NCBI RefSeq assembly: GCF_023701525.1
Contig: NZ_JAMQAW010000012.1
Span: 224,610 to 288,609, forward strand
Reading direction: 5' to 3'
DNA: 64,000 bases
From: Streptomyces albipurpureus
GTDB lineage: Bacteria; Actinomycetota; Actinomycetes; Streptomycetales; Streptomycetaceae
Each line of letters starts with the position of its first letter. The first letter of the stretch is position 1. Shown here piece by piece: positions 8,380-16,788 of this stretch. The position numbers and the translations under genes are program-made. The notes beneath the pieces are model-generated. The model was given only the letters and a program-made list of their open reading frames with translations, was not told the DNA's origin and searched no databases.

Positions 8380-9904
8380 GGTTCACCCGGGTCAGGAACG
8401 CCCGGCTCTGGCTGGCCGGCATATCGACCCCGGTCAGTCCCTTCTGGTGGGCGACCAGCAGGTTCGTTGCGAGCAGTGTGACGGTGGGGTAGACGTTCTC
8501 GGCTTCCCACTGCTGGACGGCGACGAGCGCCTTCTCGTAGGCGGTCGGGGTGACGGCGCGCAGGGCGTCGTCGAGGAGCTTCTTCAGCTCGGGCGGGACC
8601 GGTCCCTGGCGCCCTTCGGCCGGGGCCACGTACTGGTACGGGTTCGAGTAGTACGACTGGGCGTTCCAACTGAGCGCGTACTTGGCCTTGACGAGCCGGT
8701 CGCCCCACGCACCGCCCTCCAGCGGCTCAAGCTTGATCTTGATGCCGACCTTCGCCAACTGTGCCTGGACGGCGGCCATCAGGTCGTTGGTACCGGGGTC
8801 GTAGGCGGAGATGTACATCAGTGAGGTGGAGAAGCCGCCCGGGAAGCCGGCTTCCTTGAGCAGTTGTCTGGCCCGGTCGAGGTCGGGTGTCGAGTTCGGC
8901 ACTTCGGCGGGCTTGGGCGCCCAGGTGTTGCTTTCGGGGATGTAGACGCTGGGGCGGGCGCCACCGCCGCTGTACGCCTGCTCGGCGAGGGCGCTGCGGT
9001 CGAGCGCCAGGGCGAGTGCCTGACGGACCTTCACATTGTCGAGCGGCTTGGTGAGGTTGTTGACCTGGAGGAAGATCGTGGAGTCCGTCGGAACGTTCCT
9101 GACCTCCAGCTTGTCGGAGCCGGCCAGGGCCTTTCCGCTCGATGCGGCGGTGAAGATGAGGTCGACCGCACCGGCCTGGAGGTTGTTGACCTGGGTCGAG
9201 GCGCCGGGGACATAGACCACCTTGAGCTGGCCGGACTTCGTCTTCTCGCCCCAGTAGTCGTCGAAGCGGTTGAGCTTCAGCTCGCTGTTGGGACGGTACG
9301 ACGCCTGCTTCCACGGGCCTGTGCCGACCATGCCGGTCGCCATGTTGTCCGAGGTGGCGGCCTTCTTGTTGATCACAGCACAGCCCCACACCAGTGGGTT
9401 GGCCATGTTGCTGACGAACCCGGCGTCGGGGCGCTTGAGGTGGAACACCACGGTCGAGTCACCGGAGGCCACGGCCTTGTCGAACGTGGGAAACAGTTCC
9501 TTGGCGATCCCGTCCGGACTGCTCTTCAGCCGGTCGAAGGTGTAGGCGACGTCCGCGCTGGTCAGCGTCTCGCCGTTGTGGAACTTGACGTTCTTGCGGA
9601 GGTCGAAGGTGTAGGTGAGTCCGTCGGGGGACCGCTTGTAGCCGGTGGCCAGCTCCGGCTCGACCTTTCCTTCCGGGGTGGTGGTCATCAGGCACTGGTA
9701 GGACAGCTGCCAGGCGAACCGGTCGGCGTAGAGCGCCGAGCCCTGCGGGTCGAGCGTTGAGGGTGCCGCGGTCTCGGCCACGGTGATGCCCTTGGAGGAC
9801 GCCCCTCCGCTGGGTGGCGGGGAGCAGCCCGCAGCGACCGCGGCAGTCGCACAGGCCGCGAGGGCCGCTGCTGAGCGGAAGGCATAGCCGTGTTGCTTCT
9901 TCAT
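8372..9904 (-). CDS. Lipoprotein solute-binding protein of peptide ABC transporter (SBP_bac_5)
   Basis: This 510-residue extracellular receptor for the transporter is anchored by an N-terminal lipid. The signal peptide ends in a lipobox VAAGC, with Cys about 28 residues in, followed by a Ser/Gly-rich linker. The body is a family 5 solute-binding domain; TLDPQGSALYADRF and FDLRKNVKFHNGETLTSADV are typical signature regions. I placed the start at the ATG at 9904 because it gives a proper signal peptide and has a GAGG sequence upstream. The longer frame would start inside the putative operator. As first gene of the six-gene operon it decides substrate choice, but the ligand cannot be predicted. 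Confidence 0.93.
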   Translation of the reverse strand: MKKQHGYAFRSAAALAACATAAVAAGCSPPPSGGASSKGITVAETAAPSTLDPQGSALYADRFAWQLSYQCLMTTTPEGKVEPELATGYKRSPDGLTYTFDLRKNVKFHNGETLTSADVAYTFDRLKSSPDGIAKELFPTFDKAVASGDSTVVFHLKRPDAGFVSNMANPLVWGCAVINKKAATSDNMATGMVGTGPWKQASYRPNSELKLNRFDDYWGEKTKSGQLKVVYVPGASTQVNNLQAGAVDLIFTAASSGKALAGSDKLEVRNVPTDSTIFLQVNNLTKPLDNVKVRQALALALDRSALAEQAYSGGGARPSVYIPESNTWAPKPAEVPNSTPDLDRARQLLKEAGFPGGFSTSLMYISAYDPGTNDLMAAVQAQLAKVGIKIKLEPLEGGAWGDRLVKAKYALSWNAQSYYSNPYQYVAPAEGRQGPVPPELKKLLDDALRAVTPTAYEKALVAVQQWEAENVYPTVTLLATNLLVAHQKGLTGVDMPASQSRAFLTRVNRG

Positions 9905-9978
9905 CTGAACCTCTTCTGAAAGGGTCTGCGTCTTTCCGGTCCGGCCGCACAGCCTTTGACGGATCGCAAGACATGAGG

Positions 9979-10011
9979 TCTGCAATGCAATTCAGGAGAA
10001 TGCATTGCAGA
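9979..10011. promoter_or_regulatory. Palindromic operator candidate upstream of the peptide operon
   Basis: The sequence TCTGCAATGCA (9979-9989) and its exact inverse TGCATTGCAGA (10001-10011) flank an 11-base spacer. The site is 75-107 bases upstream of the binding-protein ATG, in a locally AT-richer patch. IclR proteins bind palindromes of this kind, and two IclR genes flank the operon, so it is a good operator candidate. The link to either regulator is inferred. Confidence 0.6.
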
Positions 10012-10560
10012 ATGCTGACCGACGGTTCATAGTGCTGTCAAGGCTCGGTTCGAACACGAAAGAGGCATAGCGACCACACCCTCCACACCCCCGGCCCCCG
10101 GGCAGGAACGAAGAGTTCCGGGGCCCTTCAAGCGCAGGTTCCGCCAGGGGCACCCCGTCCCCAACAGGCGGCGACCGAACGTCGATCCCACCCGCCAGCC
10201 GTGCACCGCACAACACTCCGCGGACGGGCACCAGCCACACCCGCAGAGCGGTGACCTGCGCGCCACATGCCGTACCAGCGAGTAACCCGAAAGCCAACAG
10301 GTCCCTGGCCGACGAATCAGTCCGGTCAACGCCAGGGAACCGAAGCGCCCCCCAAGGGACAGGAACCTCGTCGCCGGACCACGGTGTGAGGAGGGAGCGA
10401 AGCTGCACAGCCAGGCCGGCCCGGCGCCTGAATCGGTGGCACACCCGCACCGGGACCACCCGCCGCGAAGATCCATACCCATGTCAGGGGTGATGCCCGC
10501 TCGCGGACAGCGGCGCACCGACACACACCGGGGGTACCCCGGAGGAGAGGACTACCCAGG
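10012..10560. other. Intergenic region between divergent operon and IclR gene
   Basis: About 550 bases with no convincing gene. Minus-strand frames here have Cys/Trp/Arg-rich compositions typical of noise. A short palindrome CCGGGG-GTA-CCCCGG at about 10528-10542 lies just before the GGAGGAGAGGA ribosome-binding stretch of the IclR gene and might be autoregulatory. Confidence 0.4.
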
Positions 10561-11352
10561 ATGAGCCCGGATCTGAACCCCACCCCGGGACGTCGCAACA
10601 ACTCGGCTTCACTGCGGCGGGCCGTCTCCATCCTTCTACAGCTGGGAGAATCGACCGACGGAACCGGGTACTCGCTCGCCGAGCTCTGCAAGGAACTCGA
10701 CCTGAACAAGAGCACTTTGCTCCGCCTACTCCAGCCGCTCCTGGAGACCCGCCTGGTCGAACACCTTCCGTCGGGCCGCTATCGCCTCGGCTGGCGCATG
10801 GCCCAGCTGGGCAGGGCCTATCTCGCGGGCCTGGACCTGCCGCGCGCCATGCACGACGTCCTGCAGAAGCTCGCTGCGCAAACCCGTGAGACCGTGCACC
10901 TCGTCGTCGCCGACTACCCCAACATCGTCTACATCCACAAGGTGGACACCCCGCACCCGGTCCGCATGTTCTCGCGGATCGGCAACAGCGCGCCCGCGTA
11001 CTGCACCAGCGTCGGCAAGGCGATGTTGGCCCACGCAGCCCCCGAGACGATCGAGTTGGTGATCGCCAACGGCATGCCGGCGCACACACCGCGTACGATC
11101 ACCACGCCCGAGCAACTGCGGGCCGCCCTCGCGGAGATCAGGGACCAGGGCTACTCGGTTGATGACATCGAGCACGAGGAGGGCATTCGGTGCGTGGCGG
11201 CACCGATCTTCGACCACTCCCAGGCGTGCACGACCGCCATCAGCGTCTCGGCACCCGCGGAACGGCTCCCCGCCGAGAACCTGTCGGAGCTGGCCCCCCT
11301 GGTGATCGCTGCCGCGAGGGAGATCTCCACCCGGTTGGGAGCCATCCGATGA
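10561..11352 (+). CDS. IclR-family transcriptional regulator (second paralogue)
   Basis: This 263-residue regulator has an N-terminal winged helix (about 10-80, LDLNKSTLLRLLQPL in the recognition region) and a C-terminal IclR effector domain with YCTSVGKAMLAHA and IRCVAAPIFDHS. It is clearly paralogous to the IclR protein at 2245-3039; the NNSASLRRA start, the dimer region and the effector domain align along their full length. It is divergently placed from the peptide transport operon, with a palindromic site between them, the usual arrangement for a local regulator. ATG start with GGAGGAGAGG upstream. Confidence 0.92.
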   Translation: MSPDLNPTPGRRNNSASLRRAVSILLQLGESTDGTGYSLAELCKELDLNKSTLLRLLQPLLETRLVEHLPSGRYRLGWRMAQLGRAYLAGLDLPRAMHDVLQKLAAQTRETVHLVVADYPNIVYIHKVDTPHPVRMFSRIGNSAPAYCTSVGKAMLAHAAPETIELVIANGMPAHTPRTITTPEQLRAALAEIRDQGYSVDDIEHEEGIRCVAAPIFDHSQACTTAISVSAPAERLPAENLSELAPLVIAAAREISTRLGAIR

Positions 11353-11671
11353 GGGGGGACTTTGGCACGCACAACGGTCAGCGAGCGATACCGAGCAGCC
11401 GGGACACCATCACCCGGGCGACCCCGCGGGTACCTCACTGCGGGACTACCCCCGGGGAGCAGTGGCAGTGTCCTTGATGAACAGTCCTGCCGGGGCGCCG
11501 AGGGCGAGGAGAAGCGGCGTCGTCGACAGCGCATGGCCGTAGTCGGTCAGGTCGGTGTGTGTGGGCATGGGCGAGAAGGCAGGGAGAACCGGCTCAGGGC
11601 ATCGGAGTGCACGAACCGCAGAGAACATGGAGCAGGGGTGGCCAGGTCATGGGGCGGCGACGCTACCGACG
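11353..11671. other. Intergenic region, possible gene remnant
   Basis: No intact gene. A minus-strand frame at about 11446-11628 contains a hydrophobic stretch (STTPLLLALGAPAGLFI) resembling a transmembrane helix, possibly the remnant of a membrane protein gene. It is too short to classify. Confidence 0.3.
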
Positions 11672-12580
11672 CTATGGGCGGGGCTTGTTCGCGAACACCC
11701 AACGGTTGCCCGCCAGCGCGTCGTTCTGCTCGGGTAGGGGGCCGCGTCCGTGCTGGCGGGTGAAGTCAAAGGGGGTGCGGACCGAGGTGGACCAACCCTT
11801 GCCCGCCAGATCACCGACGGAATCGGGCCGTGGCTCTCCATCGAACAGGCGCAGCAGGTCGATGCCGATCTGGTGTTTCGTCGCGGTGTACAGCGGGCTG
11901 TCTCGGTACTCCGACAAGTCCTTTTCGAGCTTGACCTCGAACGCCAGAGCGCTTCCTTGCGTGCTCAACCGGTCCACCGTGTCGATGAGGTACGTCTCAG
12001 CGGCGGGGGGTAGGTAGAACAGCAGCCCCTCGGCCAGCCAGACGCTCGGTGCGGCCGGGTCGAAGCCGGCGTCGGCCAGCGCTGGGACCCAGTCGGCGCG
12101 CAGATCGATCGGAATCGGTATGCGCGCCGCCTTCGGGGTGGCCGACAGTCCGTCGAGCACCTGGTGCTTGAACGCCAGCACACCGTCTCGGTCGATCTCG
12201 AAGATCGCGCAGCCGGGAGGCCAGTCGAGTCGGAACGCGCGCGTATCCAACCCCGCCCCGAGCAGCACCACTTGACGGGCCCCTCCCGAGTGCACCGACC
12301 GCAGGAGAAAGTCGTCGAGGACCCTCGTCCGCAGGCCGAAGTAACGCGCGAACCGCCCCCACAGAGGGTTCGTGTCCCCGTCCGGAACCTGTTGTATGCG
12401 GACCGGCCAGCCGGCGGACGCGGGGGCGGCGAGCACAAAGTGTTCCGCGTAGACGTCCCGTGCCAGGGTGTCGTGGCGGTGGGTCTCGATCGCCCGTGCC
12501 GCGGCAACCAGAAGAGCGGTCAGGCCGACGCCTCCTTCCACGCCTTCCACACCGGTGTTCCGAGGTGTTGTGCCGACCAC
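11672..12580 (-). CDS. Class I SAM-dependent methyltransferase (TIGR00027 / LCM-like)
   Basis: This 302-residue protein matches the putative methyltransferase family related to leucine carboxyl methyltransferase (PF04072, TIGR00027). The SAM-binding motif is VVLLGAGLDTRAFRL, followed by the acidic FEIDRDGVL at the end of strand beta-2 and WLAEGLLFYLPP further on. Such enzymes occur in many copies in actinomycetes and methylate oxygen atoms, often carboxylates, of small molecules; the substrate here is unknown. GTG start with GGAG six bases upstream. It lies beside, in the same orientation as, the furan-type operon at 12840-16104 but is separated by 259 bases, so co-transcription is uncertain. 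Confidence 0.85.
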   Translation of the reverse strand: MVGTTPRNTGVEGVEGGVGLTALLVAAARAIETHRHDTLARDVYAEHFVLAAPASAGWPVRIQQVPDGDTNPLWGRFARYFGLRTRVLDDFLLRSVHSGGARQVVLLGAGLDTRAFRLDWPPGCAIFEIDRDGVLAFKHQVLDGLSATPKAARIPIPIDLRADWVPALADAGFDPAAPSVWLAEGLLFYLPPAAETYLIDTVDRLSTQGSALAFEVKLEKDLSEYRDSPLYTATKHQIGIDLLRLFDGEPRPDSVGDLAGKGWSTSVRTPFDFTRQHGRGPLPEQNDALAGNRWVFANKPRP

Positions 12581-12839
12581 AGGTTCTCCTTGGGCGAGTG
12601 GGGACCACGAACAGCGAGGAATGCAAGAGCTGGATCAGCGGTGGGCACACGACGCCACGGCTCCGGGCGCCACTTCCCGATGGCGAGCGGCCCCGCGGCC
12701 ACTCGGCTCCTGAGCCCGGCCGACCCGTGGTGAGACAGTTCGCCGGCGCGGGCCAGCCACAGCGGTGCGGTGTCCAGGACCTGGCGTCAGATGGCGATCG
12801 GTCGGATGGACATCGGCGCTGAACGCCTCGCTCATCGGC

Positions 12840-13934
12840 TCATCCCCACGGAAGCAGGACGGGTTTGACCACGCGACCTGCGTCGCAGTCGCGTTCGGCC
12901 TCGTTGATATCGGCGAGTGGATACGTACGGATCAGCTCGTCGAAGGGAAACCGCCCGGCCTGCCACAGCCCGATCAGCCGTGGAATCAGCAGTCCCGGCA
13001 CCGCGTCCCCCTCACAGATGTGGGAGATCCTCCTGCCCCGGTCCAGTGCCCCCGGTTCGAGCGGTAGCGCGTTGCGCAGCCGTGCCACCAGACCGAGGTG
13101 GCCGGTTGGGCGCAGGGCCCGAAGGGCGTCGTTGATCAGCCGGGCGGAGGCCGTGGTGTCCAGCGCGTACTGGGCGCCGCCGTCGGTCAGTTGCCGGATA
13201 CGGCCGGGCAGGTCGGTCGATGAGGCATCCAGCGGGATCGCGCCGAACCGCTCGGCGATGGCGAGTCGTTCGGGGTTCCGGTCGACAGCCACGGTCACCG
13301 CTCCTGAGGCGGTGGCCGCCATCACCGCCGCGAGGCCCACCGCTCCCGCGCCGAGGACCGCGATGGTTTCGCCGGGCCCGACCGCGAAGGAGTTGAAGAC
13401 CGCCCCGGCGCCGGTGAGGAAGCCACAGCCGAGCGGGCCGAGCAGTTCGATGGGGAGCGAGGGGTCTGCCCGGATGGCGTTGCGGGCCGGGACCAGCGCG
13501 TACTCGGCGAACGCGGACTGACCGAACCACCGGGGGGCCAGTTCGCCCCCGGCCGCGTCGGTGAACCGCGCGGCGTTCTCCTTGCGGCCCCCGAAGAGGT
13601 TGAGCGCGGCGAAGGAGTCGCAGTAGGCGGGGGCGGCACCCATGCAGTTCCGGCACTGTCCGCAGGAGTCGAAGCTCAACACGACGTGGTCGCCGTTGCC
13701 CAGACCGGTGTGCGGGCCGCCGGTTTCCACCACTACCCCGGCCCCCTCGTGGCCAAGGACCGCCGGCAGCGGTGAGCGGCCCGCGGAACGCCGGACCGCG
13801 AGATCGGTCCGGCACATCCCGCAGCCCGCGATCTTGACCAGGATCTCGCCGTCGGCCGGCCCCGCGTTGAGGATCACCTCCTCGACGGCGAATCGGCTCT
13901 CGGACGAGCGCAGCACCGCCGCACCGAACCTCAT
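12840..13934 (-). CDS. Zinc-dependent alcohol dehydrogenase (aryl-alcohol type MDR)
   Basis: This 364-residue medium-chain dehydrogenase oxidises alcohols with NAD(P). Catalytic zinc ligands appear as Cys41 (GMCRTD) and His62 (GHEGAG). The structural zinc ligands are Cys91, Cys94, Cys97 and Cys105. The Rossmann motif is VLGAGAVG, followed by an Asp at the end of the second strand (VAVDRNPERL) that suggests NAD. It resembles aryl- and benzyl-alcohol dehydrogenases. The ATG at 13934 sits two bases after the stop of the aldehyde dehydrogenase; a GTG at 13940 would instead give a GTGA overlap. It is third in a tight operon with an MfnB-like synthase, so its substrate may be a furfuryl alcohol (inference). 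Confidence 0.92.
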   Translation of the reverse strand: MRFGAAVLRSSESRFAVEEVILNAGPADGEILVKIAGCGMCRTDLAVRRSAGRSPLPAVLGHEGAGVVVETGGPHTGLGNGDHVVLSFDSCGQCRNCMGAAPAYCDSFAALNLFGGRKENAARFTDAAGGELAPRWFGQSAFAEYALVPARNAIRADPSLPIELLGPLGCGFLTGAGAVFNSFAVGPGETIAVLGAGAVGLAAVMAATASGAVTVAVDRNPERLAIAERFGAIPLDASSTDLPGRIRQLTDGGAQYALDTTASARLINDALRALRPTGHLGLVARLRNALPLEPGALDRGRRISHICEGDAVPGLLIPRLIGLWQAGRFPFDELIRTYPLADINEAERDCDAGRVVKPVLLPWG

Positions 13935-13936
13935 CG

Positions 13937-15340
13937 TCACACCTCCTCCGGACGGTGCACGACGAACGGCCTCAGGTTTCCATAGAGGCCCCACGGCCCA
14001 CCGGCGACGCCGACCCCGCTCTCCTTGATGCCCGCGAAGGGCTGGGCGAGAGACAGTTCGGCGTGGTGGTTGATCCATGCCGTCCCGCACTCCAGCCGGT
14101 CGGCCACGGCCTCGGCCAGGTCGAGATCGGTCCCCCATACCGAGCCACCCAGCCCGAAGCCGGTGCCGTTGGCCGCATCGACGGCTTCGTCGAGGCTCCC
14201 GTACGGCAGCACCGGCAGGACGGGACCGAACTGCTCATCCGTCACCACCGGGCTGTCGGGTGGAGCATCGGCCAGGATCGTCGGGGCGTAGAAGTAGCCG
14301 GGTCGGTCCAGCCGGTGGCCACCGGCGGCGGCCCGGGCACCGGCGGCCAGCGCCCGGGCCGTGTAGCGCTCGACCCGGGCCAGTTGGGGGGCGTTGTTGA
14401 CCGGGCCCAGCTGAGTGCCCGGGTCGATGCCCGCGCCGACGACCACGCTCTTCGCACGCTGAGCGAGGGCCTCGACAACATCGCCGTAGCGCCGGGCCGG
14501 GACGTACACACGCTTGACCGCCATGCAGACCTGCCCGCAGTTGCGAAAGGCCGCCCAGAACAGGCGGTCCGCGATCTGCTCCACATCAACGTCCTCCAGC
14601 AGGATGGCGGCATCGTTGCCACCGAGCTCCAGGGTGACCCGGGCGAGCGAGGCGGCCGCGCTCTTCGCAACGGCCCGCCCGGTGGGAATCGAACCGGTGA
14701 AGGTCACATGGCGGATTCCCGGATGGGAGGCCAGACGGGCGCCGAGGGGTTCATGCCCGGTGACGATCGTCAGTACGTCCTCGGGGAGGGCGGTGGAGAT
14801 GGCGGATGCCAGCAGCCGGGTGGCGAGTGGGGTGAAGGGCGAGGGCTTGAGCACCACCGTGTTACCCGCGGCGAGCGCGGGCGCGAACTTCGCCGACGCA
14901 AGCTGGAGGGGAAAGTTCCATGGGACGATCGCGGCGACGGGCCCGAGCGGTCGCCAGCGGATCTCACTGCGTACCGGCCGGCCGTCCACGATGGGCTGGG
15001 GCCCGACGTCAAGCTCGGCGAAGTAGCGGAGGCGGGCCGCCGTGCGGGCGATCTCCGCGTGCGACTCGGCCAGGGGTTTGCCCTGTTCACGGGTGAGCAG
15101 GGGGGCGATGTCCGCCCCGGCTGCTTCCACGGCGTCAGCTGCCGCGAGCATCGCGGCGGCGCGTGCGTCGGGGTCGGCCCGCCAGCTGCGCCAGGCGTCA
15201 TGGGCCCGGCCGACGACGGCGTCCAACTCATCCGGCTGCTGGTCGGGAGCCTCCTCGAAGACCTCGCCCGTTGCCGGATCGAGGACGGCGAAGCGCTCGC
15301 CGAGGGTTCGGGACGTGCGACGGGGCTGACGTGTCGCCAT
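13937..15340 (-). CDS. NAD(P)-dependent aldehyde dehydrogenase
   Basis: This 467-residue aldehyde dehydrogenase oxidises an aldehyde to the acid. The catalytic Cys lies in NCGQVCMAVKR and the general base Glu in LELGGND. The cofactor loop FTGSIPTG and the IVPWNFPLQ segment are also present. It is most like the succinate-semialdehyde/benzaldehyde dehydrogenase branch. It starts eight bases after the MfnB-like gene and ends almost touching the alcohol dehydrogenase, so the three are one transcription unit. Given MfnB chemistry, a furan carboxaldehyde is a reasonable substrate guess, but nothing in the sequence proves it. Confidence 0.93.
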   Translation of the reverse strand: MATRQPRRTSRTLGERFAVLDPATGEVFEEAPDQQPDELDAVVGRAHDAWRSWRADPDARAAAMLAAADAVEAAGADIAPLLTREQGKPLAESHAEIARTAARLRYFAELDVGPQPIVDGRPVRSEIRWRPLGPVAAIVPWNFPLQLASAKFAPALAAGNTVVLKPSPFTPLATRLLASAISTALPEDVLTIVTGHEPLGARLASHPGIRHVTFTGSIPTGRAVAKSAAASLARVTLELGGNDAAILLEDVDVEQIADRLFWAAFRNCGQVCMAVKRVYVPARRYGDVVEALAQRAKSVVVGAGIDPGTQLGPVNNAPQLARVERYTARALAAGARAAAGGHRLDRPGYFYAPTILADAPPDSPVVTDEQFGPVLPVLPYGSLDEAVDAANGTGFGLGGSVWGTDLDLAEAVADRLECGTAWINHHAELSLAQPFAGIKESGVGVAGGPWGLYGNLRPFVVHRPEEV

Positions 15341-15348
15341 GCCGGCGT

Positions 15349-16104
15349 TCAGTTCCCGGCGGTGACGGTAGCCGCGTACTCCCGGGCGTGCCGGTCCATC
15401 TCGGCCCGGAAGGCGGCCACCAACCGCGGCTGAATCCTTCCGGTGGTGCGATCGCCCCGCTCGCAGACCGCCCCGCGCACCCCCACGATATCCGTACCGA
15501 TACGGGTCAGCGCGCCGAGGTCTCCCACCTTCACACTGCCCGCGAGGGCGGCCAGTAGATCAGCCTCATGGGCGCGCCGAACGAACTCCGCGCAGACCTC
15601 TGGTGGAACGTGGTCGAACAGCCGGGTGCCGTCCTTGATCGCGGTGTCGAGCATGGCCGCGTCGGAGCCGGAGCGGAAGGCGATGTCGGGCAGCGCGAGC
15701 GGGTTGACGCAGCCGATCCGGTGGGCGTCGGCGTAGCCAGAGGCGACGACGAACGCGTCCGGCCGATAGTCCTTCACTGCCCGGACGACCCCTCGCATGA
15801 CATCGATGGCCTGTTCGGGCGTTGTACATCCGTACAGGCCGACCTTGATGTAGGTGGCTCCGGAGACCGCCGCACCGAGCGCCGCCTGGGCCACCGTGCC
15901 GGGCTTGTACGGTACGTCGCCCACGGTGGCGGACACCGGTTTGTCCGCCGGGACCGCGTCGCGGATCTCCCTGATGACCCAGGGGAAGTTCGCGCCGAGC
16001 GAGCCCTCATCCGGCTTCTTGACATCGACGATGTCGAGATGCTTCGCCGCCTTCGCGCAGTCGCGGGCTTCCTCAACGCTGTCCGGAGAGATCAGAAGTA
16101 GCAA
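15349..16104 (-). CDS. mfnB: (5-formylfuran-3-yl)methyl phosphate synthase-like protein (MfnB family)
   Basis: MfnB condenses two triose phosphates (glyceraldehyde 3-phosphate) to 4-(hydroxymethyl)-2-furancarboxaldehyde phosphate, the furan precursor of methanofuran in methanogens. This 251-residue protein keeps the family core: SLGANFPWVI, SATVGDVPYKPGT, YIKVGLYG and the MLDTAIKDG/ALAGS segments. Lys29, Lys87, Asp153 and Lys157 occupy the places of Methanocaldococcus jannaschii Lys27, Lys85, Asp151 and Lys155 as I recall that sequence. I chose the TTG at 16104, which follows a strong GGAAGGAG and aligns with the archaeal N-terminus; in-frame starts at 16125 (ATG) and 16182 (GTG) have no clear binding site. 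It heads an operon with two dehydrogenases. Confidence 0.9.
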   Translation of the reverse strand: MLLLISPDSVEEARDCAKAAKHLDIVDVKKPDEGSLGANFPWVIREIRDAVPADKPVSATVGDVPYKPGTVAQAALGAAVSGATYIKVGLYGCTTPEQAIDVMRGVVRAVKDYRPDAFVVASGYADAHRIGCVNPLALPDIAFRSGSDAAMLDTAIKDGTRLFDHVPPEVCAEFVRRAHEADLLAALAGSVKVGDLGALTRIGTDIVGVRGAVCERGDRTTGRIQPRLVAAFRAEMDRHAREYAATVTAGN

Positions 16105-16378
16105 TGTGGGCTCCTTCCACCCCATGTCCAGCTGGCCAGAGGGCAGATGTGTGCGGTCGCCTGGATCACTTGCGGTCTGCACATCATTACCGCGGCCCGT
16201 GGCGATCGGTAGGGCGCGTGAAGTTCGAACGGGTACCCCTACGCGCTACCCAGTGCGCCTTGCGCGGCGGTTTGGACCACCTCCCGCCCGAGAACGGGAT
16301 ACCTCGCTGGCGATGACCGACGTCCTGCCGAACAGTCGTACGGTCGGCATTCTCATGAGCCGTCAGTGCTCCTGACCG

Positions 16379-16680
16379 TCATCGTCTCGGTTGCCCGGAG
16401 GACGCGCTCATGCCGGTTCCTCCTGGGGGGTCCCACCGCACCGGGGTGCCGTGTGGGGTGGTCCTGGCGAGCAGGAGGCGCCTGTCCGCCGGCCAGGGCT
16501 CGCAGACCAGGTTGACCACACTGGAGTCGTCATCGTCTGGGTTCGAGGGAGCCGAGTTCACCGGGCCCACGACTCGTCGCCGCCCGCCGCGAGATACCGG
16601 TCGAGCAGGAGGTTCAGCCCAGCGCCTGAGCCCACTTCGAGCAGCATCAGCGGAAGCCCGGTCGCCGTCGCGACCTAGTT
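16379..16680 (-). pseudogene. Remnant of a DUF2332-type gene
   Basis: Reading the minus strand from about 16680, one frame gives LMLLEVGSGAGLNLLLDRY and stops at 16558. That phrase closely resembles the SAM-binding-like core of DUF2332 proteins (LLEIGASAGLNL and a following DRY). No start codon or flanking domain is present, and the downstream reading continues only in another frame to 16379. It therefore looks like a decayed fragment. The bases between 16105 and 16378 hold no gene. Confidence 0.4.
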
Positions 16681-16788
16681 CATCGCCGCGGGCGGTGGCG
16701 CGGCGCGCCCCACCTCATTGGTCTGTACCGAAATGCCCATCAGATCGACCGCCCCGCCGGTCGCCTCCGGGACCGACCGGTTGAGCGG

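Noticed and set aside
13955..15433. 492-codon plus-strand frame opposite the aldehyde dehydrogenase
   Set aside because: Composition is Gly/Arg/Asp-rich and mirrors the codon pattern of the real gene; no motif and no ribosome-binding site.
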